A DNA stretch of 64,000 nt from CAIWHR01 sp963726765 (lineage in GTDB: Bacteria > Pseudomonadota > Gammaproteobacteria > Burkholderiales > Casimicrobiaceae): positions 496,001 to 560,000 of the forward strand of contig CAVSDH010000006.1 in assembly GCA_963726765.1 (NCBI GenBank), in the 5' to 3' direction. Positions within the stretch are counted from its first letter, which is position 1. The number at the start of each line of letters is the position of its first letter. Made by a program: the position numbers and the translations under genes. The notes under the pieces are model-generated. The model saw only the letters and a program-made list of their open reading frames with translations, had not been told where the DNA came from and ran no database searches. Shown one piece after another: positions 48,680 through 57,238 of the stretch.

Positions 48680-49260
48680 ATGACTGGCCCGGGCCCGACC
48701 ATCCTCATCGTGGAAGACGAACCGGAGATCCGGCAGTTCCTGCGTGCCACCTTCGGCGTCGAGGTCATTCGACGCATCCGCCAGTGGTCGCCCATGCCGA
48801 TCATCGTGCTGTCCGCGCGCGCGCAGGAGCGGTCCAAGATCGAGGCACTCGATGCGGGTGCCGACGACTACGTGACGAAGCCGTTCGGCGTCGGCGAGCT
48901 GCTCGCGCGCGTGCGCGCGGCGTTGCGGCACGCGGTACGCGCGGGATCGGGCGCGTCCCTTCTGCGCTTCGGGAATGCGGTCGTGGATCTCGAAAAACGT
49001 GCGGCAACCCGCGGCGAACAGGAGGTCCACCTGACGCCGATTGAATTCCGGCTGCTGGCGACGCTGGCGAAACACCTTGGAATGGTCGTCACCCATCGGC
49101 AGCTCCTCACGGAAGTGTGGGGGCCGACACACGACGGGATACGCATTACTTGCGCATCTACATGAAGCAATTGCGGGACAAGCTCGAGATCGATCCGATC
49201 AGACCGCTCCATCTGCTGACGGAGACCGGGGTCGGGTATCGCCTGACCCTCGACGAGTAG
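48680..49260 (+). pseudogene. KdpE-like response regulator, receiver internally deleted and 3' frameshifted
   Basis: The gene starts as a KdpE-type OmpR regulator (TILIVEDEPEIRQFLRA) but jumps straight to GVEVIRRIRQWSPMPIIVLSAR. About 40 residues that normally hold helices 1-2 and strand 3 with the phospho-accepting Asp are missing, although the acidic pair, the Ser and the Lys (TKPFG) remain. The winged-helix domain follows (LTPIEFRLLATLAKH, LLTEVWGP). One lost base near 49137 ends the frame at 49165; the proper continuation THYLRIYMKQLRDKLE to ETGVGYRL runs to 49260. The deletion is in frame; whether it is real or an assembly fault cannot be told here. Confidence 0.7.
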
Positions 49261-49344
49261 TGTCGACGAAAGAGATCGTGATCGCCCGTAGCCCTCACGT
49301 CCCCGCGGGCGCCGAAGGCCCGTGCCGGACTCCGGGAGATCGAC

Positions 49345-49596
49345 TCACGCCAGCATCGTCGAGCAGCTGAGCGAGCGACCTTTCCAGTACATGCCGTTGA
49401 GGCGCAGCGCGAGCTTGCCCAGCGTGTCGAATTTCTTGCCCGTGATGGTCATGAGGACGGCCGGCCGGCTGCCGTCACCGTCGACGCGCTGAATTTCAGT
49501 GCATTCGATGGGTTCGCCCGAGTATTTGACCACGAGAGCCTTGATCTCGTCGTCCGTCGTGTCGGGTGCGATGTTTGCGATCCAGAGTCGTTCCAT
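49345..49596 (-). CDS. Small RRM-type RNA-binding protein
   Basis: The 83-residue single-domain protein starts with RNP2-like LWIANIAPDTTDDEIKALV, followed by IECTEIQRVDGDG and an RNP1-like region, RPAVLMTITGKKF. It is shorter and less canonical than eukaryotic RRMs but typical of bacterial single-RRM proteins. AAGGAGG stands at ideal distance from ATG 49596. It is the last gene of the minus-strand fabI operon, separated from fabI by the tandem repeat block. Confidence 0.8.
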   Translation of the reverse strand: MERLWIANIAPDTTDDEIKALVVKYSGEPIECTEIQRVDGDGSRPAVLMTITGKKFDTLGKLALRLNGMYWKGRSLSCSTMLA

Positions 49597-49630
49597 GTTG
49601 CCTCCTTCCGATGTTGCCTACGTGCGCACG

Positions 49631-49993
49631 CTCACGCCTCGGCCTCCATCACTCGTTTCGAGATTCGTCGCGCCGTCTGTCGGCCTCCTATGGCGATTCG
49701 CCCCGGTCGCATCCCCCGGCCGCTCCGCGGCCCGGGGCCCCTGCTCGCAGGCTCACGCCTCGGCCTCCATCACTCGTTTCAAGATTCACCGCGTCGTTTG
49801 TCGGCCTCCTATGGCGATTCGCCCCGGTCGCATCCCCCGGCCGCTCCGCGGCCCGGGGCCCCTGCTCGCAGGCTCACGCCTCGGCCTCCATCACCCGGTT
49901 CAAGATTCACCGCGTCGTTTGTCGGCCTCCTATGGCGATTCGCCCCGGTCGCATCCCCCGGCCGCTCCGCGGCCCGGGGCCCCTGCTCGCAGG
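49631..49993 (-). repeat. Three tandem 121-bp intercistronic repeats (family A)
   Basis: Units lie at 49631-49751, 49752-49872 and 49873-49993. Read on the minus strand, each begins at a GCG-TGA, and the TGA of the unit nearest fabI is the fabI stop codon itself. Each unit carries a GC-rich hairpin (CCCCCGGCCGC/GCGGCCCGGGG on the plus strand), then GGGGCGAATCGCC and AGGAGGCCGACA. The units differ at only a few positions, mostly in the AT-richer third. The period is not a multiple of three and the block is not protein-coding in any convincing way. Confidence 0.9.
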
Positions 49994-49994
49994 C

Positions 49995-50777
49995 TCACGC
50001 CATTATATTGACCCCACCATCGACGTAGAGCGTTTCGCCGGACAAGCGCCGCGCATACGGCGTCGCGAGATAGGCGCACGTGAAGCCAACGTCCATGATG
50101 TCGACCAGCTCACCGATCGGCGCGCGCTGCGCGGCTTCGGTGAGCAGCAGGTCGAAATCCTTGAGGCCGGACGCCGCGCGCGTCTTGAGCGGGCCCGGTG
50201 AAATCGCGTGAACGCGGATGCCTTGGCCGCCGAGCTCGTAGGCGAGGTAGCGGCAGCAGGCCTCGAGCGCGGCCTTCACCGGCCCCATCACGCTGTACGT
50301 CGGCACCACCTTGTTGGCGCCGTGGTAGCTCATCGCGAACATCGTGCCGCCGTTTTTCATCAGCGGGGCGGCGAGTCGCGCCATCCGGACGAACGAATGG
50401 CACGAGACGTCCATCGCCTTGGCAAAACCGTCGGCGGAACAATTGAGGAGCCCGCCCTGCAAGTCCGCCTTGGGCGCGAAGGCAATCGAATGCACGAGGA
50501 TGTCGAGCTCGCCCCATTCGCGGCCTATGGCGTCGAACGCGGCTTCGAGCTGCCCCGGAATTGCGACATCGAGCGGAAGGAAGAGCGGGGCCGCAATCGA
50601 TTTCGCCAGCGGTTCGACGTGCGGCCGCGCCTTGTCGTTGAGATAGGTGATCGCGACGTGCGCACCAAGCTCGTGAAAGGCCTTCGCGCAGCCCCAGGCA
50701 ATCGAGCTGTCGTTCGCGACACCGACGACCAGTGCCTTCCGATCCTTGAGGACCGGGCGCGGGACTTCCGGGACCAT
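49995..50777 (-). CDS. fabI: Enoyl-ACP reductase FabI-like
   Basis: The 260-residue SDR of the FabI type has ALVVGVANDSSIAWGCAKAFH for NADH binding, LDILVHSIAFAPKADLQGG, the catalytic Tyr-x6-Lys in YSVMGPVKAALE, and PLKTRAASGL. It reduces trans-2-enoyl-ACP in fatty-acid synthesis. This copy sits in an operon with an acyl kinase and a phosphate acyltransferase, so it may be an alternative low-oxygen enzyme rather than the main FabI. It is 13 bp downstream of ackA; its stop codon is the first base group of the repeat block. Confidence 0.88.
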   Translation of the reverse strand: MVPEVPRPVLKDRKALVVGVANDSSIAWGCAKAFHELGAHVAITYLNDKARPHVEPLAKSIAAPLFLPLDVAIPGQLEAAFDAIGREWGELDILVHSIAFAPKADLQGGLLNCSADGFAKAMDVSCHSFVRMARLAAPLMKNGGTMFAMSYHGANKVVPTYSVMGPVKAALEACCRYLAYELGGQGIRVHAISPGPLKTRAASGLKDFDLLLTEAAQRAPIGELVDIMDVGFTCAYLATPYARRLSGETLYVDGGVNIMA

Positions 50778-50790
50778 GTTCGCCTTTCCT

Positions 50791-51972
50791 TCAGCGAGCC
50801 GCGAGCACGCGCCGCGTGTGCCGCGCGATCATCAGCTCTTCGTTGGTCGGCACCGCCCACGCGGCAACCCGGCTCGCCGCCTTGGTGATGCGGGGGCCGT
50901 TCGTCTCGTTGGCGGCGCGATCGAGGTTCACGCCCAGCCACGCGGCGTCGGTGCAGACGCGCGCACGCAGGCGGTGGCTGTGCTCGCCGATGCCCGCGGT
51001 GAACACGATGGCGTCGATGCCGCCGAGTGCCGCCGCCAGCGAGCCCAGCTCCCTCCCGATCCGATAGACGAAAAGGTCAATCGCGGCCTTCGCGGCCGGT
51101 TCGGTGCTCGACTCCAGCATGCGCATGTCACTCGAGATGCCGGAAACGCCGAGCAGACCCGATTCCTGGTAGATCAGCTTTTCGATGGCGCGGGCGTCCA
51201 TCCCGAGCTCGTCCATCAGATAGAGAATCACGCCGGGATCGAGATTGCCGCAGCGCGTCCCCATCGGCAGGCCGTCTGCCGCGGTAAAGCCCATCGTGCT
51301 CGCGACGCTGCGGCCGGCGTCGATCGCGCACATGCTGGCACCGTTGCCGAGGTGCAGCACGATGGTCTTGCCGGCGGCCGCGCGCGCGTCGTACTCCGGC
51401 AGAACGTGCGCGATGTATTCGTAGGACAAGCCGTGAAATCCGTAGCGGCGCACACCGCGATCCGTGATGACCTTCGGAAGGGCGAACGCCTGCGCCACCG
51501 GCGGTTGCCCGCGATGGAAGGCCGTGTCGAAGCAGGCGACCTGCGGCAGCGCCGGCGTGCGCTCGAGCAGCACCCTGATCGGCGCAAGATTGTGCGGTTG
51601 GTGCAGCGGCGCCAGTGGAATGTATTTTTCGAGCGCCGCGAGCCGTGTGGCGTCGACGCGAACGGGCTCGCCGAACTCGAGGCCGCCATGGACCACGCGG
51701 TGACCGACGGCGACGAGACGATGCTCGGCAAGCTCGGTGCGCAGGAACGCGACGAGATGATCGAGCGCGCCGTCGTGCCCGATCCGCGCGCCTTGGCTCC
51801 AGGTCTTTTCGCCGAGCACCCGGCCTTCCGCATTTTTCGCGACGAACCGCGGTGAGGTGTAGAGCCCCTCCGCCTGGCCGCGCGCCGACAGCGCGAGGTC
51901 GCCGTCGGTTGCGGTGAACAGCGAGAACTTGATGCTCGACGAACCCGCGTTGAGGACGGCGATCGCATCCAT
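50791..51972 (-). CDS. ackA: Acetate (acyl) kinase AckA
   Basis: The 393-residue ASKHA-family kinase starts IAVLNAGSSSIKFSLF. It contains GHRVVHGG, FDTAFH, RRYGFHGLSYEYIA, HLGNGASMCAIDAGRSVASTM and FTAGIGEHSHRLR, all conserved in acetate kinases. It makes ATP from acetyl phosphate (or acyl phosphate). With the adjacent phosphate acyltransferase it forms a substrate-level phosphorylation route useful when respiration is limited. It starts 4 bp after the upstream stop. Confidence 0.93.
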   Translation of the reverse strand: MDAIAVLNAGSSSIKFSLFTATDGDLALSARGQAEGLYTSPRFVAKNAEGRVLGEKTWSQGARIGHDGALDHLVAFLRTELAEHRLVAVGHRVVHGGLEFGEPVRVDATRLAALEKYIPLAPLHQPHNLAPIRVLLERTPALPQVACFDTAFHRGQPPVAQAFALPKVITDRGVRRYGFHGLSYEYIAHVLPEYDARAAAGKTIVLHLGNGASMCAIDAGRSVASTMGFTAADGLPMGTRCGNLDPGVILYLMDELGMDARAIEKLIYQESGLLGVSGISSDMRMLESSTEPAAKAAIDLFVYRIGRELGSLAAALGGIDAIVFTAGIGEHSHRLRARVCTDAAWLGVNLDRAANETNGPRITKAASRVAAWAVPTNEELMIARHTRRVLAAR

Positions 51973-51976
51973 CGCG

Positions 51977-52918
51977 TCAGCCCACCACCTTGCCGCCGGC
52001 GTCGCGCCGCGCCTTCGCGACCAGCACCGCCACCGCGCACGAGGCGAGGCGTGTCATCACCGAATCGGCGCGGCTCGTGAGGATGACCGGGACCCGCGCG
52101 CCGAGCACGATGCCGGCGGCGTCGGCGCCGGCCATGAACGAGAGGCTCTTCGCGAGCATGTTGCCCGATTCGAGGTCCGGGACCACCAGCACGTTGGCGC
52201 GCCCCGCAACCGGCGAATCGATCTTCTTGATCGCGACCGACTCGAGGCTGATCGCGTTGTCGAGCGCGAGCGGACCATCGACGATCGCACCGGTGATCTG
52301 CCGCCGGTCCGCCATCTTGCAGAGGGCCGCGGCCTCGACCGTCGACGGGATGCCCGGATTGACGGTTTCCATTGCCGACAGGATCGCCACGCGCACTTCC
52401 TTGAACTGCAGCGCGTGCGCGAGGTCGATCGCGTTCTGGACGATGTCGACCTTTTCCGCCAACGTAGGAGCGATGTTCACCGCCGCGTCCGTGACGATCA
52501 GCGTTTCGGCGTAGGTCGGGACGTCCATCACGAAGCAGTGGCTGACGCGGCGCGCCGTGCGCAGTCCGGTCTCGCGCCGGACCACGGCGCCCATCAGCTC
52601 GTCGGTGTGCAGGCTGCCTTTCATCAGCGCTTCGGCCTTGCCCTCGCGCACCAGCGCAACGGCCCTGTCGGCGGACTCGTGGCTGTGCAGGGCATCGACG
52701 ATCGGCATTCCTGCGATGTCGATGGCGTATTCCTTCGCGACCGCCTCGATCCGTGACCGCGGACCGACCAGAATCGGCGCGATGAGTCCGATTCTGGCGG
52801 CGTCTGCGGCGCCACGCAGCGAGCTCTCGTCGCACGGATGCGCGACCGCCGTAGGCGTCGGCGGAAGCGACTTGCAGAAATCGAGCAGTCGCTGGTACTT
52901 CTCGTGCGCGCGTTCCAT
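51977..52918 (-). CDS. Phosphate acetyl/butyryltransferase
   Basis: The 313-residue protein is of the short PTA_PTB type: HPCDESSLRGAADAARIGLI, LMKGSLHTDELMGAVV, SHCFVMDVPTYAETLIVTDAAVNIAPTL in part, VPDLESGNMLAKSL, and GARVPVILTSRADS near the end. It exchanges CoA for phosphate on acetyl- or butyryl-CoA. Its size and sequence fit phosphate butyryltransferase as well as the single-domain Pta, so acyl length is open. It lies between the DUF3141 gene (13 bp) and ackA (4 bp). Confidence 0.88.
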   Translation of the reverse strand: MERAHEKYQRLLDFCKSLPPTPTAVAHPCDESSLRGAADAARIGLIAPILVGPRSRIEAVAKEYAIDIAGMPIVDALHSHESADRAVALVREGKAEALMKGSLHTDELMGAVVRRETGLRTARRVSHCFVMDVPTYAETLIVTDAAVNIAPTLAEKVDIVQNAIDLAHALQFKEVRVAILSAMETVNPGIPSTVEAAALCKMADRRQITGAIVDGPLALDNAISLESVAIKKIDSPVAGRANVLVVPDLESGNMLAKSLSFMAGADAAGIVLGARVPVILTSRADSVMTRLASCAVAVLVAKARRDAGGKVVG

Positions 52919-52931
52919 TGCGGATTCTCTC

Positions 52932-55310
52932 CTAGGCAGCGAGGCGCCGGGCCTTCAAGGGCCGTTTCTTCGGCGGCTTCCTCGCCACTCGGGTGGCGGG
53001 CACGGCACGACGACCGCGCTTCGACTTGACGTGCAGCGCTTCACCGAGGTTCTCGAGGATCGCAACCTGTTCGGACGTCGGCTTCACCTGCCGCATGCGT
53101 TCGTCGGCCAGCAGCCGTCGGACAAGCGTTATCAGTCGCTCCCGGTCGCCGGGATCCCGGAGCAGGATCGGCAGCGTGGCGGCAGCCCGCTCCGGTTCAT
53201 AGCGCACGATGATGTCCTGCTCGCCGCGAATTCGCCGCCACTGCTCCGGTTCGACATCGGGCAGGAGATCGCGGTATTCGGCGGCGAGTTCACGCTTCAA
53301 TGCGAGCCGCGCAAGCGGCAGCGGCGCACCCCGCCTTGCGAGCAACGCACCCACGCGGGCGAGCGCCTCCGCATAGCCGCCGTCCTCGATCGCCGCCAAT
53401 GCCTCCTTGACGAACGGCAGGTCGCGCGGCTCCGCGACGCCTTCAGCGGTGCGCGCTTCGGCCTCGTGCTTGTCGGCGAGATACAGCGAGAACACGTTTC
53501 CGTAGATCTGGAAGAATTGCGCTTCGCTGGTCGCGTCGCGAATGGCGCGGTAGTAGTCAAGCGACGCGCTGATCGCCTCGGAGACCATCGCCTCGACCTT
53601 GCGCGCCGGTGCGTCGGCATCGACCGGCACGCGTTGCGCCTTGACGGCCTTGCGCCGCGGGCCCGAGCCAGGCGAGCCAGGGATTGAGATCCGAGAACGC
53701 CCAGCGCTGGAAGCGCAGCGGATGGAACTGCCGCGAGAGCTTCGCCGTCATCTCGTTGCTCATCGCCTGGATCAGCGGCTGCGCGAAGAGCTCGTACGCG
53801 CGCTGGTTGAACTCGGATAGCGCGGAAACTGCCTCGAACGGCTTCTCGTCGGCGCGCTCGAAGCGGTTGAGCCGGGCAACGATGTCCTCGAGCCGACGCT
53901 CGGTGAAGTCGACGTCGTACTCAACTTTTCCATCGCGACCCTTGCGCTCGTGTATCTGCATCGCGTAGAGACCGGGCGGCAGCGACTCGATCGACTTCAG
54001 CACCGAGACGATTTGCGCATGCTCCTTCTTCGCCACCTTGCCGGAGACGAAGATGCCGAGGTGGCCGACGTTCTGGTGCAGCAGGCCGACGATCACCTGC
54101 CCGCGCGCCTTGATTTCGTCGGTGGAGCCGTAGACGTCGGCAACCCAGTTGAACGCCTGCTGCGGCGGCGTGATGTTGTCGCCCATCGACGCGAACAGGA
54201 CGATCGGCGCCTTGATGTCGCGCAGGTCGAACGCCTTGCCGCCCGTCATCTTCGCGCCGCCGGTCCACAGCTTGTTGCCGACGAAGAGGTTGCGGGTGAT
54301 CCACTCGATCTCCTCGCGGTTCATCAGGTAGAAGCCGCCCCACCAGCGCTCGAACTCGAGGAAGCGCGGCGGCTCGGTGTCGACGTTCGCGAACAGGTTG
54401 TAGTACTTGTCCCAGAAGGTATTGGCCGGATTCAGGTTCTCGAAGTTCTCGACCAGGTACGCTCCGTCGAAGACGCCGTCGCCCAGGTCGGCGGCGAACG
54501 ACGCGAGCCACGTGCCGCCGAGCATCCCGCCCGCGTAGCGCATCGGGTTGTCGCCCTCGCCTTCCGGCCACGCGCCGCCCCAGTAGGACATCGGCGCGCC
54601 GTTGATCACGATCGGACCGGTGTCGTCCGGATCCGCCGCGGCGAGCATCATCGCCGCCCAGCCGCCCTGGCAGTTGCCGATGATCGCCGGCTTCGCGCTG
54701 GCCGGGTGCAGCTCGCGAACCTTGCGCACGAACTGCTGCTCGGCTGCGCACACGTCGAGCAGCGTCTGCCCGGGTTCCGGATCGGGAAAGAAGATCACGA
54801 AATAGACCGGGTGGCCTTCGCGCAGCGCGACGCCGACCTGCGAATCGTCCTTGAAGCCGCCGATGCCGGGGCCATGTCCTGCGCGCGGATCGATGATGAC
54901 GTAGGGCCGGCGCTTCGGATCGACCGTCACGCCCTTTGGCGGAACGATGCGCACCAGCGCGTAGTTGACGGGCCGCGCGAGCGTGCGACCGTCGACGACC
55001 ATCTCGTAGTCGAAATGCAGAACCGGCGGCAGGCCCTCCCGGTTGCGCGCGACGAAATTGTTGCCGCGCTCGCGCAGCGTATCCAGGAAAAGGATCGAGC
55101 GTTGGGCGAAGTCCGTCGAATATTGATACCAGTTCGTCCAGACGTCCCATGGTGTCGCAGGCGCCGTCTCGATGCCCGCGACGTTGGTCGCATACGCGCT
55201 TTGCATCCGCTCCGCGAACTGCTGCTGGGCGAGTGCGGTCCGTTTCCGGAACAAGGTGCGCGACCTTGGTGGAAATGTCGTAGGCCTCGTGCCATCTGCG
55301 TCGCATTCAT
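52932..55310 (-). CDS. DUF3141 alpha/beta-hydrolase, PHA-synthase-like (three frameshifts)
   Basis: The protein of about 790 residues is related to PHA synthases (IIGNCQGGWAAMMLAAADP gives a lipase-like box with Cys, then FASMGDNITPPQQAFNWV and HQNVGHLGIFVSG). It has a long C-terminal helical part ending KKRPLKARRLAA. It lacks the extended PhaC N-terminus and is annotated elsewhere only as DUF3141. Breaks lie near 53670 and, as a compensating pair, near 55290 and 55250, where MNATQMAR-EAYDISTKVAHL-FRKRTALAQQQF is restored. It heads the operon with the acyltransferase, acyl kinase, FabI and RRM genes. Confidence 0.82.
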
Positions 55311-55499
55311 GAGTGGGTTTCGGGATTCGAGGTTCGCGTCACCGGTTCGAAATCGGTCAGCACTTGGGGGCATTGTTTCCGACATTCGGTACGCACCCTC
55401 GGCAACGTCGAAGGCGCATTTCGATGGCGCTGCGGCCCACAGGCTACGGCTTCAGACTGCCTGTCGCTATCATTGTCGCGCACCTGACGTCGTAACTCG

Positions 55500-55513
55500 T
55501 TGACCTGTGTCAA
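55500..55513. promoter_or_regulatory. FNR/FixK-type box between DUF3141 operon and aspA-dcu operon
   Basis: TTGACCTGTGTCAA is a perfect TTGAY-N4-RTCAA palindrome. Its centre lies about 40 bp upstream of the start predicted from TATAAT at 55535-55540, the class II FNR position. On the other strand AATGAT at 55469-55474 would give a start about 44 bp away, so the one site could serve both operons. Confidence 0.7.
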
Positions 55514-55534
55514 GCCATGCGCGGCAGGTACGTT

Positions 55535-55540
55535 TATAAT
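55535..55540 (+). promoter_or_regulatory. -10 element of the aspA-dcu operon
   Basis: A perfect TATAAT, preceded by TT, has the FNR-type box overlapping where the -35 would be. This is the normal layout of FNR-dependent class II promoters. Confidence 0.6.
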
Positions 55541-55830
55541 CAGCACGTTAGTTGGTTCGCGCACGATTTCACGATGGCGGGCGAGAACTCTCGCTTGCAA
55601 GTCGCATGGCGCGCGAACTGCGAAGGCCGACACCGTTCGGTTGCAGCGCGGGAGAACACCAAGCCGCCATCGCGGCGTGAATCATGACCCCATTGCGCAC
55701 GGTGCAGGTCGCGGCCGTGCGATCCCCTTCCTCGGTGGCACGTTGCCGGGGCCGGGCCGTGCGCCCTCGAGAACCCAACCGTCGCGTGTTCGAACGCGCG
55801 CGGAAAGTGGATGAAGGAGCCGCAGACACC

Positions 55831-57234
55831 ATGGCAACCCGAATCGAGAAGGACTTCCTGGGTGAAAAGAGAATTCCCGACAACGCGTACTACGGCGTGC
55901 AGACGCAGCGCGGGAAGGAGAACTTCCACATCACGGGCATCCCGATGTCGCTGGAGCCCAACTTCGTCAAGGCGTTCGGCTACGTGAAGAAGGCCGCGGC
56001 GCTGGCGAATCGGGATCTCGGCGTGCTCGACGCAAAGATCGCCGACGCGATCGCGGGCGCCTGCGACCGGCTGATCGCGGGCGAGATGCGCGACCAGTTC
56101 GTGACCGATTTCATCCAGGGCGGCGCGGGCACGTCGACCAACATGAATGCCAACGAGGTGATCGCCAACCTCGCGCTCGAGCGGATGGGGCATCAGAAAG
56201 GCGAGTACCAGTTTTGCAATCCGAACGACCACGTCAATTTCGGGCAGTCGACCAACGACATCTACCCGACGGCGTTCCGGCTGGCCCTCATTCTGCGCCT
56301 CGCGAGCTACATGGAGGCGCTCGGGAAGCTGCAGCAGGCGTTCTTCGCCAAGGCCAAGGAGTTCGACCGGGTGCTGAAGATGGGGCGCACCCACCTGCAG
56401 GACGCCGTGCCGATGTCGCTCGGCCAGGAGTTCCACGGCTGGGGGACGACGATCGGCGAGGAAGTGCAGAGGCTCGCTGAAGTTCGGGCGTTTCTGCATG
56501 AAATCAATCTTGGCGCGACCGCGATCGGCACGACCGTGACCGCAGCGCCGGGATACCCGGAGCTCGCGACCAAGTATCTCTCGGAACTCACCGGCACCAA
56601 GTTCATCCTCGCGGGCGACCTGATCGAGGCGACCTCCGACACCGGCGCCTACGTGCTCCTGTCCGGCGTGCTGAAGCGGACGTCGGCGAAGCTCACCAAG
56701 ATCTGCAACGACATCCGGCTGCTGGCCTCCGGGCCGCGCTGCGGCTTCAACGAGATTCACCTGCCGCAGATGCAACCCGGCAGCTCGATCATGCCGGGCA
56801 AGGTGAATCCCGTGATTCCCGAGGTCGTCAACCAGGTGAGCTTTCTCGTCATTGGGCTCGACCTCACCGTCACGCTCGCCGCGTCGGCCGGACAGCTGCA
56901 GCTCAACGTGATGGAGCCGGTGATCACCTTCGCGCTGTTCACGTCCATCGCGACGATGGAGCACGCCGTCGACAGCCTGCGCGTCAACTGCATCGAGGGC
57001 ATCACCGCCAACGCGGAACGGTCGCGCGACATGGTGCTCAACTCGCTCGGTATCGTGACCGTCCTGAAACCCTCGCTCGGTTACAAGCAGTGCGCCGAGA
57101 TCGCGCGTGAGGGTTACGAGACCGGCAAGTCCCTGCACGACATCGTGGTCAAGGAGCGCAAGCTCATGACGCAGGAGAAGTGGGACGAGGTCTTTTCGTT
57201 CGAGAACCTGATCAGCCCGAAGTTCGAGCAGTAG
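55831..57234 (+). CDS. aspA: Aspartate ammonia-lyase
   Basis: The 467-residue member of the fumarase/aspartase superfamily has GEYQFCNPNDHVNFGQSTND, KMGRTHLQDAVPMSLGQEF and the signature GSSIMPGKVNPVIPEVVNQV. The HQKGEYQ segment, the IEATSDTGAYV loop and the VVNQVSF ending of the signature match aspartase better than fumarase C. It converts L-aspartate to fumarate and ammonia. AAGGAG lies 12 nt before ATG 55831. The Dcu-type transporter downstream supports the aspartase call and a role in fumarate respiration or exchange. Confidence 0.88.
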   Translation: MATRIEKDFLGEKRIPDNAYYGVQTQRGKENFHITGIPMSLEPNFVKAFGYVKKAAALANRDLGVLDAKIADAIAGACDRLIAGEMRDQFVTDFIQGGAGTSTNMNANEVIANLALERMGHQKGEYQFCNPNDHVNFGQSTNDIYPTAFRLALILRLASYMEALGKLQQAFFAKAKEFDRVLKMGRTHLQDAVPMSLGQEFHGWGTTIGEEVQRLAEVRAFLHEINLGATAIGTTVTAAPGYPELATKYLSELTGTKFILAGDLIEATSDTGAYVLLSGVLKRTSAKLTKICNDIRLLASGPRCGFNEIHLPQMQPGSSIMPGKVNPVIPEVVNQVSFLVIGLDLTVTLAASAGQLQLNVMEPVITFALFTSIATMEHAVDSLRVNCIEGITANAERSRDMVLNSLGIVTVLKPSLGYKQCAEIAREGYETGKSLHDIVVKERKLMTQEKWDEVFSFENLISPKFEQ

Positions 57235-57238
57235 CGGC

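Larger units (their letters stand above)
55311..55830. other. Divergent regulatory region between the DUF3141 and aspA operons
   Basis: A 520-bp gap with no protein I can support. It contains one FNR/FixK-type box and a TATAAT. The part from about 55547 to 55830 would be a 284-nt untranslated leader of aspA; I see no riboswitch I can name and no convincing small ORF in it. Confidence 0.5.

Noticed and set aside
49631..49993. CRISPR array
   Set aside because: Units are contiguous 121-bp tandem copies without unique spacers and no cas genes are present.
49499..50201. Open plus-strand frames running through the 121-bp repeats
   Set aside because: The repeat period is not a multiple of three, so the same DNA is read in different frames, and the frames run antisense into fabI.
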